In this document: in pieces, positions 9,801 through 17,175 of the stretch | Layout: every line of letters starts with the position of its first letter | How positions within the stretch are numbered: position 1 is the first letter of the stretch | The notes under the pieces: generated by a model | Told to the model about the DNA's origin: nothing | The model's input: only the letters and a program-made list of their open reading frames with translations | The model's database searches: none | Position numbers and translations under genes: made by a program | Assembly (NCBI RefSeq): GCF_036250735.1 | Contig: NZ_CP109430.1 | Coordinates: 1,426,001-1,490,000 of the forward strand | Length of the DNA stretch: 64,000 nucleotides | Direction: 5' to 3' | Origin: Streptosporangium sp. NBC_01495 | Lineage (GTDB): Bacteria > Actinomycetota > Actinomycetes > Streptosporangiales > Streptosporangiaceae

Positions 9801-9980
9801 CCCGGACCGCCCCCGGGCAGCCCGGCGGGCGCCGGTGACTTCGCCAGGGCCCAGGCCGACAAGACGGCGGCCGTCTCGACGAAGGACTCCGTGTTCCTCG
9901 GCTTCGGCCTGGAGCAGGTGGCCAACCCGGCCGAGCGCGCCGCCACCATCAAGAAGATCATGAAGTACCTGGTCGGGTAA
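6846..9980 (+). CDS. Secreted M14 zinc carboxypeptidase, large multidomain form
   Basis: The ATG at 6846 follows GGAGG (6836-6840) and starts a signal peptide (MKRARLAILAIAVLLLGLIV...AAA). The protein has 1044 residues. After a short N-terminal propeptide-like segment, residues about 115-440 form the M14 metallocarboxypeptidase domain: zinc ligands H178 and E181 (AQHAREW) and H311 (NYHSA), with general base E381 (TPEMTT). The long C-terminal half contains a Rossmann-like segment (KVLVVANEDYTGFNPDYP) and an immune-inhibitor/jelly-roll-like region (VEVSISYVTDPGTGGVGAFVDDTRI). It should trim C-terminal residues from peptides outside the cell. Short DNA copies of its 3' end lie at 12479-12524 and 21519-21635. 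Confidence 0.88.
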   Translation: MKRARLAILAIAVLLLGLIVSTPAAAVPDPPAGDDGVRVYVGELTPQQLDALLKSGVDREELRFTKSADGKKVTVEAILGAAQAEQLRKVGLGLKVQRSAAASRQAAKGDGVFKPYGGAGGIREQIVNAANAKPNIAKVVDLGTTVKGQPLTAIKVTKNARQLRDGARKAVLYMSAQHAREWITPEMNRRLLLHYLNGYGTNPEITQLVDNVELWFIPVSNPDGYDHSFTGDNRLWRKNLRDNNGDGQLTSADGVDLNRNFDYKWGYDNEGSSDNPASQTYRGPKAQSEPETMAVDTLAKKVDFTYILNYHSAAQLLLYGVGWQQATPSPDDLIFEALLGDDATPAVPGYDPDIGAELYTTNGETDGHMTNKRGALTITPEMTTCEVAVESVPDDEWTLADCAGGSGFTFPDSEALIQAEFAKNVPLAVDLAKSVKNPDSPVSPVNRTVPDFRPDSFTVSYGDPQPVAVTMRRSLSAKQLRFRINGGPVRVRDLKEWDGGERYGDENDLYFAEYRSKVEGAKPGDRVEVWFTGHKPGTGTVESQRFTYKLEKKSNAKVLVVANEDYTGFNPDYPASVTAPKYAAQYRQALQTAGYSSETWDVDAQGVPHHLGVLSHFKAVAWYLGDDRLAMDAQDVETDTPFGPLPDMDVKRQQQDLTISVRDYLNEGGKLLYTGETAGYYGFFGTSLGGIYYGLDSAPDSDCVITSQDGFFEECLILADDFAQYYLGVYGRNPRVGPTGFTGSGSAMNGTSGTFGGQALADNPLDEAGTLQVTSDTLPPAQFPQFRSEASADYIGATGPFDPAEGDWYVAGPHTDDAYKRLTRTVDLATVTAAQQPKLQFQLSYNTEQSYDNVIVEAHTVGQDNWTTLPDLNGGTATDVPAECEVGFLLDEHPWLLRYLTPGNPCTPTGTTGAWNAFTGDSDGWQQVAFDLSAYAGQQVEVSISYVTDPGTGGVGAFVDDTRITTTGGQLAAEGFESGLGAWAIPGPPPGSPAGAGDFARAQADKTAAVSTKDSVFLGFGLEQVANPAERAATIKKIMKYLVG

Positions 9981-10009
9981 CCGGGTCGTCCCACCGGTAA
10001 CCGGATCGT

Positions 10010-10043
10010 GAGGCCGGGCGTCACGCACGTGGCGCCCGGCCTC
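10010..10043 (+). terminator. Intrinsic terminator of carboxypeptidase gene
   Basis: GAGGCCGGGCG (10010-10020) pairs perfectly with CGCCCGGCCTC (10033-10043). The 12-nt loop can itself pair as CACG-CA-CGTG. It lies 30 bp after the stop codon. Confidence 0.75.
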
Positions 10044-10409
10044 CGCGCGTCCCGCCGATGTCGTTCACGCAGCCGCGTTCAGCTCCGCGGGTCGTCCCAG
10101 CAGTCCTTGAGCATGTCGAAAAGGCTTCACAGTCTGGAGTCCGGCAATTTGGTTTCGCCATCAGGTCCAGGTAGGAGCCGCGTTCATCTCAATACGCTGG
10201 GAGCTCACCTGATGGCTTTGGTTCGTGGGAGCACGACCTGCGCGCCGTTCTCAACCCCGGTGTGCTGATCGCCCGCCGGGCGAACGGCCGGAAGGCGATC
10301 ACCTGATCGGCCGCGGCGTCCTCCGGTGACCTTCGAGCCGACCGGTTTCGATTGTTCTGACCGGACATCATATTCCGCTGGTAACGCGTGCGATCTAGGA
10401 TCATTCGCT
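10044..10409. other. Intergenic region with long-range inverted repeat
   Basis: 366 bp before the kinase gene without a recognisable gene. It contains a perfect 10-bp inverted repeat, GCCATCAGGT (10157-10166) and ACCTGATGGC (10207-10216), separated by 40 nt. TAGGAT at 10396-10401 sits 8 nt before the kinase GTG, which fits a -10 box of a nearly leaderless transcript. No convincing -35 is visible. Confidence 0.35.
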
Positions 10410-12050
10410 GTGACGGCATACGGACTTCCCCCCGTGCTCGGTCTCGAACCCTCCGACCCGACCGTGCTCGGTCCCTATCGCATCGCCGGGCGCCTGGGCA
10501 AGGGCGGGATGGGCACGGTCTACCTCGCCGAGGGGGCGTCAGGGCCGGTAGCGATCAAGGTGATCAACACGAATCTGGCTGCCGACCCGGAGTTCGTGGC
10601 GCGGTTCAAGAACGAGGTGGCCGCGGCGCGGAAGGTCAGCCGGTTCTGCACCGCTCCGGTCCTGGACGCCCGGCTGGAGGGTGAACCGCTCTGGGTCGTG
10701 ACGGAGTACGTCGCCGGGCCCGACCTCGCTCGCATGCTGCGCGACCACGGCACGCTGAGCGGGGCCAACCTGGAGGGGCTGGCCGTCGGGGTGGCGCTCG
10801 CGCTCACCGCGATCCACGGCGCGGGAATCGTGCACCGGGACCTCAAGCCCGCCAACGTGCTGCTGTCACCGCTGGGCCCCAGGGTGATCGACTTCGGCAT
10901 CGCCCGTGCCCTGGACGCGAACGGCGGACAGACCTCGACGGGCCGCGTCATCGGTACCCCCGACTACATGGCTCCCGAGCGGTTCTCCGGAGGAACGTCG
11001 GGCCCGCCCGCCGACATCTTCGCCTGGGGTTGCGTGGTGGTCGCCGCCGCGACGGGGAAATCCCCCTTCGCCGCCCGGAGCATGCCCGAGGTGCTCTTCC
11101 GGGTCCCGGACCTGGAGGACCTCGAACCGGGCCTGCGTGATCTGGTGAGGGCCTCGCTCGACAAGGACCCCGCGGCCCGGCCAACCGCCCAGAACCTGGT
11201 GTCCGGCCTGGCCGGACGGAACAACGCGGAGGACACCGCCAAACTGGCGGACACGCTGCGGCTGAACCTCTTCGGCCTGCTCCCGCCGACCGTGCGGGTG
11301 ACGGACCCGGCGGAGCGGGAAGCGGGCCGGACGCCGCCGTGGTTCCGGCGGCGTCCAGTGGTCGTGGGCGGCGCGGCGGCTGGAGCTCTCCTGCTGGCGG
11401 TGGCCGCCGTGATCGGGATCCGTGCGCTCCCTCAGGGTCCGCCCGTGAGCACCGACGTGCTGTACCGGGACGACTTCGGCAACGACAGGTCCGGCTGGTT
11501 CAACGAGGGAACGCGGGTGGACACGTCCCGCGGTTACACCGGGGACGGCCGCTACACGCTGGCCACCGACACCTCCAACGGCAACCGCTGGGTTGATGCG
11601 CCTGTCAACGCGGAGCCTCCCGAGCGCGCGCTGGTCACCGTCCGGATCAACATCACCGGCGGAACGTCCTGGGGCGCCTGGACCGGGGTCACCTGTGACT
11701 ACAAACTCGACGACGAGCATCTTCACTACTACACCCTGGAGATCCGTCCAGACGGGCGTGCGAGGATCCGCAAGACCACCAGCGTGACCGCGTGGGACAT
11801 GACGTCCGACCTCCTCACGCCCGCCTTCTCCAAGGAGAAGGCGACGCTCCGGGCCGAGTGCTCCCGGGACGGGGGCGAGGTGCGCCTGGCGCTCTGGGTG
11901 GACGACCGTCTCGTGGCCGAGGCCGTGGACGAGGACGCGGGCGGGGCCAAAGGCAGACCCCGGTTCGGGCTCACCGCGGGAAAGTTTCCAGGGAATTCCA
12001 CGGAGACCCGGGTGTACTTCGACGACTTCGAGATCGGCCGGCTTCCCTGA
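10410..12050 (+). CDS. Membrane Ser/Thr protein kinase with extracellular lectin-like domain
   Basis: The GTG at 10410 gives VTAYGLPPVLGLEPSDPTVLGPYRI, the usual N-terminus of actinomycete kinases of this kind; 28 further upstream codons are open but unlikely. The protein has 546 residues. The kinase domain (about 20-280) shows the Gly-loop GKGGMG, the VAIK lysine, HRDLKPAN, DFGIA and GTPDYMAPE, so all catalytic residues are present. One transmembrane segment (about 314-338, VVVGGAAAGALLLAVAAVIGI) is followed by an outside domain of about 190 residues with a concanavalin-like beta pattern (DDFGNDRSGWF ... VYFDDFEIGRL) that presumably binds the signal. It is monocistronic. The ligand and targets cannot be read from the sequence. 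Confidence 0.9.
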   Translation: MTAYGLPPVLGLEPSDPTVLGPYRIAGRLGKGGMGTVYLAEGASGPVAIKVINTNLAADPEFVARFKNEVAAARKVSRFCTAPVLDARLEGEPLWVVTEYVAGPDLARMLRDHGTLSGANLEGLAVGVALALTAIHGAGIVHRDLKPANVLLSPLGPRVIDFGIARALDANGGQTSTGRVIGTPDYMAPERFSGGTSGPPADIFAWGCVVVAAATGKSPFAARSMPEVLFRVPDLEDLEPGLRDLVRASLDKDPAARPTAQNLVSGLAGRNNAEDTAKLADTLRLNLFGLLPPTVRVTDPAEREAGRTPPWFRRRPVVVGGAAAGALLLAVAAVIGIRALPQGPPVSTDVLYRDDFGNDRSGWFNEGTRVDTSRGYTGDGRYTLATDTSNGNRWVDAPVNAEPPERALVTVRINITGGTSWGAWTGVTCDYKLDDEHLHYYTLEIRPDGRARIRKTTSVTAWDMTSDLLTPAFSKEKATLRAECSRDGGEVRLALWVDDRLVAEAVDEDAGGAKGRPRFGLTAGKFPGNSTETRVYFDDFEIGRLP

Positions 12051-12223
12051 GACGGATGCGACTCCGTAAGATCACCGCCAACATATGGCCATGGTTGATG
12101 TCAGGCAGGCCGAGGTGCCCGTACATTCCGGACAGTCGGCTATATAACACCACAACAACAGGTGATCCTTCCGGCTCCGCCGAATCAACGCCGCTTGTGT
12201 AGCAGGTATGCACCGGCAATCAC

Positions 12224-12264
12224 CTACTTCTTGGACAGGTCCAGCACCAGGGTGTCGGACACCA
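12224..12264 (-). pseudogene. GNAT acetyltransferase 3'-end remnant
   Basis: Read on the minus strand this encodes VSDTLVLDLSKK followed by a stop. It matches the last residues of the intact GNAT gene at 15269-15808 (ASDALVLDLSKK) and keeps the same DNA context CTACTTCTTGGACAGGT. Only the tail survives. Confidence 0.65.
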
Positions 12265-12279
12265 TGGCGGGCCGGTGAC

Positions 12280-12475
12280 GCACTCAACCACCTGCGCGAA
12301 GTCCTGCATCGACACCGGATCTACCCGTCCATCAGCTACTCCGACGGGACCAGGCTGCACATAGCGAACGAGATGACGGTGCGCGTCCGAAGTGACGACG
12401 ATGACGGACTGTTTCTACCGCTGGCAGGACGAGCGTCGAGGTGCTTCCCATGAGGAGGTCGAAGCGCCCGCCGAC
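12280..12475 (+). pseudogene. Frameshifted remnant of a small protein gene
   Basis: The plus strand reads HLREVLHRHRIYPSISYSDGTRLHIANEMTVRV, then after a frame change at about 12407 continues as CFYRWQDERRGASHEEVEAP. The pattern resembles small actinomycete proteins often found near XRE regulators (LREVLxRHGI...SYxDGxALL). No full-length frame exists. The assignment is tentative. Confidence 0.3.
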
Positions 12476-12478
12476 AAC

Positions 12479-12524
12479 GTGGACGACACCAGGATCACCA
12501 CCACCGGTGGCCGGCTCGGCGCCG
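12479..12524 (+). pseudogene. Fragment of M14 carboxypeptidase 3' region
   Basis: About 45 bp (VDDTRITTTGGRLGAE) match bases 9719-9764 of the intact carboxypeptidase gene with very few changes. The fragment ends exactly where the I36 inhibitor block begins. Confidence 0.75.
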
Positions 12525-12535
12525 AAAACCGGCGG

Positions 12536-12565
12536 TTGACGGCTGAACTGTCCACCAGCAATAGT
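12536..12565 (+). promoter_or_regulatory. Conserved promoter of I36 inhibitor copy 1
   Basis: TTGACG (12536-12541), an 18-bp spacer, then AATAGT (12560-12565). The same -35/-10 arrangement, followed by GATC, is conserved in front of the two other I36 copies in this window. This conservation is the main support. Confidence 0.6.
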
Positions 12566-12605
12566 GATCGACCACATCAAGATCACAAACACGGGGAGAA
12601 TCTAC

Positions 12606-13007
12606 GTGACGTGGACGAAGAAAGCAGCGACCGCCGCATCGGCACTGCTCTTCGCGATGGGGGGCATGTCGGTGACGGCGTCGCCCGCCGCCGCCGATGG
12701 CCCTTGCCCGGCGAAACGGCTCTGCATCTACGACCTGATCAACTTCGAAGGCAACCGGATCGCCAGCGGAAGCACCAATGCCTGCTTCGAGATAGACGAC
12801 TTCGCGTTCGACCGCGAGATTCGCTCGTACGACAACAACCTGTCGGTGGACGCGGCCGTTTGGCACCGTAGCGTATACACCGGGCTCTGGACCAAGGAGC
12901 GCACGCTGGTGGCCAACAAGTTCAGCAGCGACATCGCCCGCTTCAACGTGGGCGGGACCCGGAACGCCCAGGTGTGTATGGGGCCATCGGCCTACCCGTC
13001 CCTCTGA
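12606..13007 (+). CDS. Secreted peptidase inhibitor, family I36 (copy 1)
   Basis: The GTG at 12606 follows GGGGAG (12593-12598). The 133-residue product has a signal peptide (VTWTKKAATAASALLFAMGG...AAA) and a beta/gamma-crystallin-like mature domain with the I36 pattern GPCPAKRLCIYDLINFEG...SGSTNACF...SYDNNLSVDAAVW. The mature domain has Cys at CPA, LCI, NACF and VCMG. Family I36 (Streptomyces metalloproteinase inhibitor) blocks extracellular metalloproteases, so it might protect the cell from its own or foreign proteases; that role is inferred. It is one of three paralogues here, the others being at 13358 and 38290. Confidence 0.8.
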   Translation: MTWTKKAATAASALLFAMGGMSVTASPAAADGPCPAKRLCIYDLINFEGNRIASGSTNACFEIDDFAFDREIRSYDNNLSVDAAVWHRSVYTGLWTKERTLVANKFSSDIARFNVGGTRNAQVCMGPSAYPSL

Positions 13008-13021
13008 CGCCCGGCGGGCGT
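13007..13021 (+). terminator. Short hairpin after I36 copy 1
   Basis: ACGCCC-GGC-GGGCGT, a perfect 6-bp stem overlapping the stop codon region. The identical hairpin follows all three I36 genes. Confidence 0.5.
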
Positions 13022-13171
13022 TTCCCGACCCGGGCGTCCGCGTTCTCTCCTTGCCGTGCTCCCGGCTTCCGTGCGGGGGCACGGCTCCGGGTGCCGGGTG
13101 AGCAGACCGGCGCACACCATCGCGCCGACCGTCCTGGGCGGCGTTCAGAACAGGCGGGGGCCGATGCGCGC

Positions 13172-13291
13172 ATGACCACGACCACATTATTCGTTCGCGG
13201 GGTACTCGTGGCCGCCCTGGCGATGGCGCCGACGCTCGGGGCGGTGTTGCGCGGTCGAGAGCCCGCTCGGGCACGGGAAACCGGCGGTTGA
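13172..13291 (+). pseudogene. Truncated 5' copy of the secreted-protein gene at 13920
   Basis: It encodes MTTTTLFVRGVLVAALAMAPTLGAVL then diverges and stops after 39 residues. It matches the signal peptide of the gene at 13920 (MTMTTTTFFRGVLVAALAMAPALLG). Its position relative to I36 copy 1 equals that of the intact gene relative to copy 2, so it marks a tandem segmental duplication with a unit of about 752 bp. Confidence 0.75.
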
Positions 13292-13317
13292 CGGCTGAAC
13301 TGTCCACCAGCAATAGT
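13288..13317 (+). promoter_or_regulatory. Conserved promoter of I36 inhibitor copy 2
   Basis: TTGACG (13288-13293), 18 bp, AATAGT (13312-13317). The region is identical to that of copy 1 from about 13281 onward through the ribosome binding site. Confidence 0.6.
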
Positions 13318-13357
13318 GATCGACCACATCAAGATCACAAACACGGGGAGAATCTAC

Positions 13358-13753
13358 GTGACGTGGACGAAGAAAGCAGCGACCGCCGCATCGGCACTGC
13401 TCTTCGCGGCGGGGGGCATGCTGGTGACGGCGTCGCCCGCCGCCGCCGACGGCCCTTGCCCGGCGAACCGGCTCTGCATCTGGGACCAGCCTGGCTTCGG
13501 CGGCGACCGGATCATGACCGGAAGCACCAATGCCTGTTTCTCGATGAGATTTTACGGCCCGTTCGACGTGATCCAGTCATACGACAACAACCTGTCGGTG
13601 GACGCGGTCGTCTGGCACACTGGCGCAGCCACCGGGAACTGGTACGAGGCGCGCACGCTGGTGAAGGGCGGGTTCAGCAGCAACATCGGCGTCTCCGGAC
13701 TGGGCGCGGGCTACAGTTCCAAGCTGTGCATGGGGAACGCGTCCCCGCTCTAG
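13358..13753 (+). CDS. Secreted peptidase inhibitor, family I36 (copy 2)
   Basis: The GTG at 13358 has the same GGGGAG ribosome binding site as copy 1. The 131-residue product shares the signal peptide almost exactly with copy 1 (VTWTKKAATAASALLFAAGGMLVTASPAAA), but its mature domain has diverged (GPCPANRLCIWDQPGFGGDRIMTGSTNACFSM...SYDNNLSVDAVVW). This pattern, conserved promoter and signal with a changed mature part, fits duplication followed by diversification. It could be co-transcribed with the secreted protein 166 bp downstream. Confidence 0.8.
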   Translation: MTWTKKAATAASALLFAAGGMLVTASPAAADGPCPANRLCIWDQPGFGGDRIMTGSTNACFSMRFYGPFDVIQSYDNNLSVDAVVWHTGAATGNWYEARTLVKGGFSSNIGVSGLGAGYSSKLCMGNASPL

Positions 13754-13755
13754 TG

Positions 13756-13770
13756 ACGCCCGGCGGGCGT
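13756..13770 (+). terminator. Short hairpin after I36 copy 2
   Basis: ACGCCC-GGC-GGGCGT, identical to the hairpins after the two other I36 genes. It may act as a weak terminator or 3'-end stabiliser. Confidence 0.5.
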
Positions 13771-13919
13771 TTCCCGACCGGGCGTCCGCGTTCTCTCCTC
13801 GCCGTGCTCCCGGTTTCCATGCGGGGGCACGGCTCCGGGTGCCGGGTGAGCAGACCGGCGCACACCACCGCGCCGACCGTCCTGGGCGGCGCCCAGAACA
13901 GGCGGGGGCCGCTGCGCGT

Positions 13920-14984
13920 ATGACCATGACCACGACGACTTTCTTCCGCGGGGTACTCGTGGCCGCTCTGGCGATGGCGCCGGCGCTGCTCGGGTCCGCT
14001 CCGGCCGGCACGGGTGGTACGGGGGCGGGGAGCGTCACCCGTGTCACCCTGGCGGCTGACAAGGACATTCCCCGGGGCGTCACGGTCGACCTGGTCCGGC
14101 GGACGATGACGCTGGCCGCCGGGGAGAAACGGCATCTGCGGGGCCGGCTGGAAGCCACCAGCACCACGACCGGCATCGTCGGCCTGACCCAGCGCGTCAG
14201 ATGCCTGAACGCGGCGGGGGCTACGGTGCCCGTCGTCGCGGCGTCGGCCCGCAACCACGAGGGCAGCGACACCGCCGCGTACGCGATCCCGGGCCATCTG
14301 CCGCTCTACGCCGACCTGCTCCTCACCGCCCCGGCGGCGGGCCTCTACACCTGCGTGCTCCAGGGCACGGCCTACTCGACCCTGCCGGGCACCTACCACC
14401 TGACGGCGGTCGCGGGCAGCACCTGGCTGGAGGCCGACGACACCGGCCAGACCGGCGCGCACTGGTGGCAGAACCCCGCCTGCGAGAGCGCCGACCCCAC
14501 CGGCTCCTGCACCTATGTCGGCGGCGGCCCGGCCCGCCGGGACGCCTGGGTCTTCTACGACGACGGCACCCCGGTCCACAAGTGGCAGGCCCACCCGGGC
14601 GCGGCCACCGTCTCGGCTCGGGCGAACGTCGAACTGACCACGTGCTACCAGGGAACCTCCTCCTGTATCGACGAGATGGAGGCCTACCCGCGCGGCAGGA
14701 ACGCGGTCGTGGACACGCGCTTGGAGTTCATCCAGCTCGACACGACCGGACACACCTGTCGCACCCACAGCACGTCCGCCCGCCGGACCGTCACCGACGA
14801 CGCGCATCATTCCGTCGGCTACTCCGCACTGTCCGGCATCCCGATCGACTCCGCCTGCGGCACCCGGACGTTCCTCATGCGGGTGTACGTGAAACATGTG
14901 TCGGGGCAAACGGTCAAAATCGACGGGGTGCAGAGCGGGAGCACATCCCTCACCAACGGCATCGCGTTCAACCATTTCCCCTGA
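13920..14984 (+). CDS. Secreted protein of unknown function
   Basis: The ATG at 13920 starts a signal peptide (MTMTTTTFFRGVLVAALAMAPALLGSAPAG). An upstream in-frame stretch of 27 codons lacks signal character, so I do not use it. The protein has 354 residues with several Cys (RCLNAAG, YTCVLQG, CESADPTGSCTY, TTCYQGTSSCID, HTCRTH) and many Thr/Ser, suggesting a disulfide-stabilised extracellular beta protein. I do not recognise a named family. Its 5' end is duplicated at 13172-13291 behind I36 copy 1, which ties it to the inhibitor genes. Confidence 0.7.
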   Translation: MTMTTTTFFRGVLVAALAMAPALLGSAPAGTGGTGAGSVTRVTLAADKDIPRGVTVDLVRRTMTLAAGEKRHLRGRLEATSTTTGIVGLTQRVRCLNAAGATVPVVAASARNHEGSDTAAYAIPGHLPLYADLLLTAPAAGLYTCVLQGTAYSTLPGTYHLTAVAGSTWLEADDTGQTGAHWWQNPACESADPTGSCTYVGGGPARRDAWVFYDDGTPVHKWQAHPGAATVSARANVELTTCYQGTSSCIDEMEAYPRGRNAVVDTRLEFIQLDTTGHTCRTHSTSARRTVTDDAHHSVGYSALSGIPIDSACGTRTFLMRVYVKHVSGQTVKIDGVQSGSTSLTNGIAFNHFP

Positions 14985-14998
14985 CCATCGGCTGATCC

Positions 14999-15129
14999 GC
15001 TCGGAGGACCTCGGCGGGGAAGTCCGCGTTCAAGCGAATGATCGCCGTGCCGCTCCACTGGTCGTCAGTGGGTTCGGTACGTCCACCGACAACGGTGCCG
15101 ATGGGTTTGATCTCCAGCGACTTCGTCAT
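14999..15129 (-). pseudogene. 5' fragment of a TrmO/TsaA-like SAM-dependent methyltransferase gene
   Basis: From the ATG at 15129 the minus strand reads MTKSLEIKPIGTVVGGRTEPTDDQWSGTAIIRLNADFPAEVLR. This is the characteristic N-terminus of the TrmO/YaeB (tRNA N6-methyladenosine-adjacent) family. The homology stops at about 15000, where the 3' end of the secreted-protein gene begins. About 45 of an expected 150 or more residues remain, so the product cannot be active. Confidence 0.65.
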
Positions 15130-15159
15130 ATGCCTGTTCTCATTCATCGATGTGACGTG

Positions 15160-15175
15160 ATCTACCCAGGTAGAT
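15160..15175. promoter_or_regulatory. Perfect palindrome upstream of the TrmO-like fragment
   Basis: ATCTACC-CA-GGTAGAT, 16 bp, lies 31-46 bp upstream of the fragment's start codon. It has the size and symmetry of a TetR- or MarR-type operator. No matching regulator gene is adjacent, which fits a relic promoter. Confidence 0.5.
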
Positions 15176-15268
15176 TCGCGGATCACACAGGCTCTGCTTC
15201 GTCGGCGAGCCGACGGGTGCTCTCCTCGTCTGTCAACGGCTGAGGGGACATTGCGGCCCTCGACTCAT

Positions 15269-15808
15269 CTACTTCTTGGACAGGTCGAGTACCAGGGCGT
15301 CGCTGGCTCTGGCGTCGGGCGCGGCCCGCACGGCGCCCACCAGTCGCCACCCCCAGCGTTGGTACATGGCGTGAGCGGGAGCGTCCGGATCGGCCAGCAG
15401 TGTCGCGTACGGCGCGTCCTGCTGGGCCAGCAGCGTCTCCAGGAGCTGCCGACCGATGCCACGCCGCCGGTAGTCCTCGCGGACGTCCAGCTCGATCACC
15501 GCGAACCTCGGCGAGCCCGCCAGCTCGGCAGGAGCGGGAGCGGCCTCCCCTGCCCACCACCGGTCCACCCCGAACGCGAGGCCGAAGGAAAATCCCACGA
15601 GTTCTGACCCGTCTCGGGCCGACACCAGGACGAAGCTGTCATTCTTCACCTGCCGGCCTGTGCGCTCAAGGAATCGCTCACGGCTGGAGAGCGGGCCAGA
15701 CAGATAAGGGGGTTCGGCGTAATTCGCCAGGTACAGGCGGACGTACTCATCTCTGAGCACTTCGGCAGCATCCTCGCCGGTCAGGCATCGGTATTCGATA
15801 TCGGTCAC
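15269..15808 (-). CDS. GNAT-family N-acetyltransferase
   Basis: A 179-residue single-domain GNAT. The acetyl-CoA binding motif A is clear (VIELDVREDYRRRGIGRQLLETLL, with RRGIG as the Q/RxxGxG/A loop), followed by the usual C-terminal part (YATLLADPDAPAHAMYQRWGWRLVG). It starts at GTG 15808, which overlaps the stop codon of the XRE regulator gene (GTGA), so the two are translationally coupled. The substrate is unknown. A remnant of a second copy's 3' end is at 12224. Confidence 0.85.
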   Translation of the reverse strand: MTDIEYRCLTGEDAAEVLRDEYVRLYLANYAEPPYLSGPLSSRERFLERTGRQVKNDSFVLVSARDGSELVGFSFGLAFGVDRWWAGEAAPAPAELAGSPRFAVIELDVREDYRRRGIGRQLLETLLAQQDAPYATLLADPDAPAHAMYQRWGWRLVGAVRAAPDARASDALVLDLSKK

Positions 15809-17127
15809 GTGTCCTCTTTTGTTGCCGTCAGGGCCAGATGTTGCCGATACTCCGTAATGGCACGCTGCGCTTTGTGTCCGGCCGGCGCGGCATCGGCCAC
15901 ACCGTGAGCGACATGCAGCACGAACTGTGTCATACGGGAAGGTTCGAGGCTTTCCACGATCGTGATGGCATGTTGTAGCCCGTCGGTGATATCTCCCTCC
16001 CGTACCGCCGAGGTTGCCTGATGCAGGCGGATCTGGGCTGCTTGTCGCTCCCGTCCTGCGGGGTAGGAGTCGAGTGCCTCTCGCTGCGCGGCAGGTGCGG
16101 ACGGGGCGCCGATCACGGTCAGGACGAGGGATCGAGTGTGCAGCAGCCGAGACTCCGAGCAGCCTTCGGCGGACATGGCGTTACCGGTAACACTGTCGGG
16201 GAGCATCGCGAAAGCCTCGGCCTGTTCGGCCAGGCTGGCGTGCGCACCAGCGTGATCTCCCATGAGGGCCAGTGCGTGGGCACGGGAACCTAGGGCGGCC
16301 ACCGCAGCACGACCCGGCCGATCAGCGGTGAGGTCCAGAGCCGTTTTCACACGTGACAGCACCGCAGCCAAGGGTCGGCGCTCATGCAGAGCTTGAATCG
16401 CCTCGAACGCGTAGGCGGCGGCGATGAACTCAGGATCACCGGTCTGAGCCGCTGCCCGGCGCGCTGATCCCCACCAGTGTCTCGACCCGCGACGGTCTCC
16501 AGCCGACCCCAGTGTGTGCGCGAGGAGGAACGTTAGCCGGGCGTTCACGCGGGCCCAACCCGCCGCTTCGCGACTGGAGAGGGGCGGCAGAGTCTGCTGG
16601 AGGGTCAGGAGATCCACGGATAGGTCACGGATCACTTCGATCAAGGGGCGCGAGACGATTCCGTGGGCGTGCTCCCACGCGATTTCTTCCCATGCGTCCA
16701 GGTCAGGTCCGCCAACTCGCTGGTCCACGACGGTGCGCAACTGCTCCAGCCCCGGAAGCAAGGCGGACACGCCTACCCCTGCGACGCTCAGGAGCAGTCG
16801 CCTCCGTACTTCGTCCATAACGACAGGATCCGACAGAGTCGGCGATCCCGCCAGCGGCGCCACCTCGGCCCTGGCCGCGTGGACGAGCGCGTGTAGAGAG
16901 GTCAGGGCGCCATCGGCGCGGTAATGCCTGTCGAGGCTTTCCACGGCTTCGATCGGTGCGAGGCGCTCGCCGCGCTCCCAGCGGCCAAGAACCGACCAAT
17001 CGGTGTTGATCTGCGCCGCGACGCCTTTGAGAGAGCCCTCGCGGAACTCTCTCCAATGCCTTAGGTGCGCGCCGAAAAGGGCAATCGGCGACTTCGAGGG
17101 ATCAACCGCGTCCGGCCGACGAGGCAT
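15805..17127 (-). CDS. XRE-family regulator with TPR-like C-terminal domain
   Basis: A 440-residue protein starting at ATG 17127 with GGGAGG 6 nt upstream. Residues about 15-75 form a helix-turn-helix (ALFGAHLRHWREFREGSLKGVAAQINTDWSVLGRWERGERLAPIEAVESLDRHY). The rest is an alpha-helical TPR-like region (repeated A-rich helices such as ARRAAAQTGDPEFIAAAYAFEAIQALHERRPLAAVLSRV). This architecture is common in actinomycetes. It is the first gene of an operon with the GNAT gene and is divergent from a two-gene hypothetical operon. The palindromes at 17144-17175 are the likely operator. Confidence 0.85.
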   Translation of the reverse strand: MPRRPDAVDPSKSPIALFGAHLRHWREFREGSLKGVAAQINTDWSVLGRWERGERLAPIEAVESLDRHYRADGALTSLHALVHAARAEVAPLAGSPTLSDPVVMDEVRRRLLLSVAGVGVSALLPGLEQLRTVVDQRVGGPDLDAWEEIAWEHAHGIVSRPLIEVIRDLSVDLLTLQQTLPPLSSREAAGWARVNARLTFLLAHTLGSAGDRRGSRHWWGSARRAAAQTGDPEFIAAAYAFEAIQALHERRPLAAVLSRVKTALDLTADRPGRAAVAALGSRAHALALMGDHAGAHASLAEQAEAFAMLPDSVTGNAMSAEGCSESRLLHTRSLVLTVIGAPSAPAAQREALDSYPAGRERQAAQIRLHQATSAVREGDITDGLQHAITIVESLEPSRMTQFVLHVAHGVADAAPAGHKAQRAITEYRQHLALTATKEDT

Positions 17128-17143
17128 AACGACCTCCCGCTGT

Positions 17144-17175
17144 ATTGGCCAATTTGGCTGCTCCTATTAGCCAAA
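17144..17175. promoter_or_regulatory. Overlapping palindromes, likely XRE operator
   Basis: ATTGGCCAAT (17144-17153) is a perfect 10-bp palindrome. It overlaps by one base an inverted repeat TTTGGCT-N9-AGCCAAA (17153-17159 and 17169-17175). All lie 17-48 bp upstream of the XRE start, in an unusually AT-rich 190-bp divergent region. A further palindrome CTGTCT-AA-AGACAG (17282-17295) lies just before the opposite gene. Confidence 0.5.

Noticed and set aside
6861..10028. A 1055-codon minus-strand frame opposite the carboxypeptidase
   Set aside because: Low-complexity Val/Gly/Arg composition with no recognisable fold. The opposite strand has intact catalytic residues.
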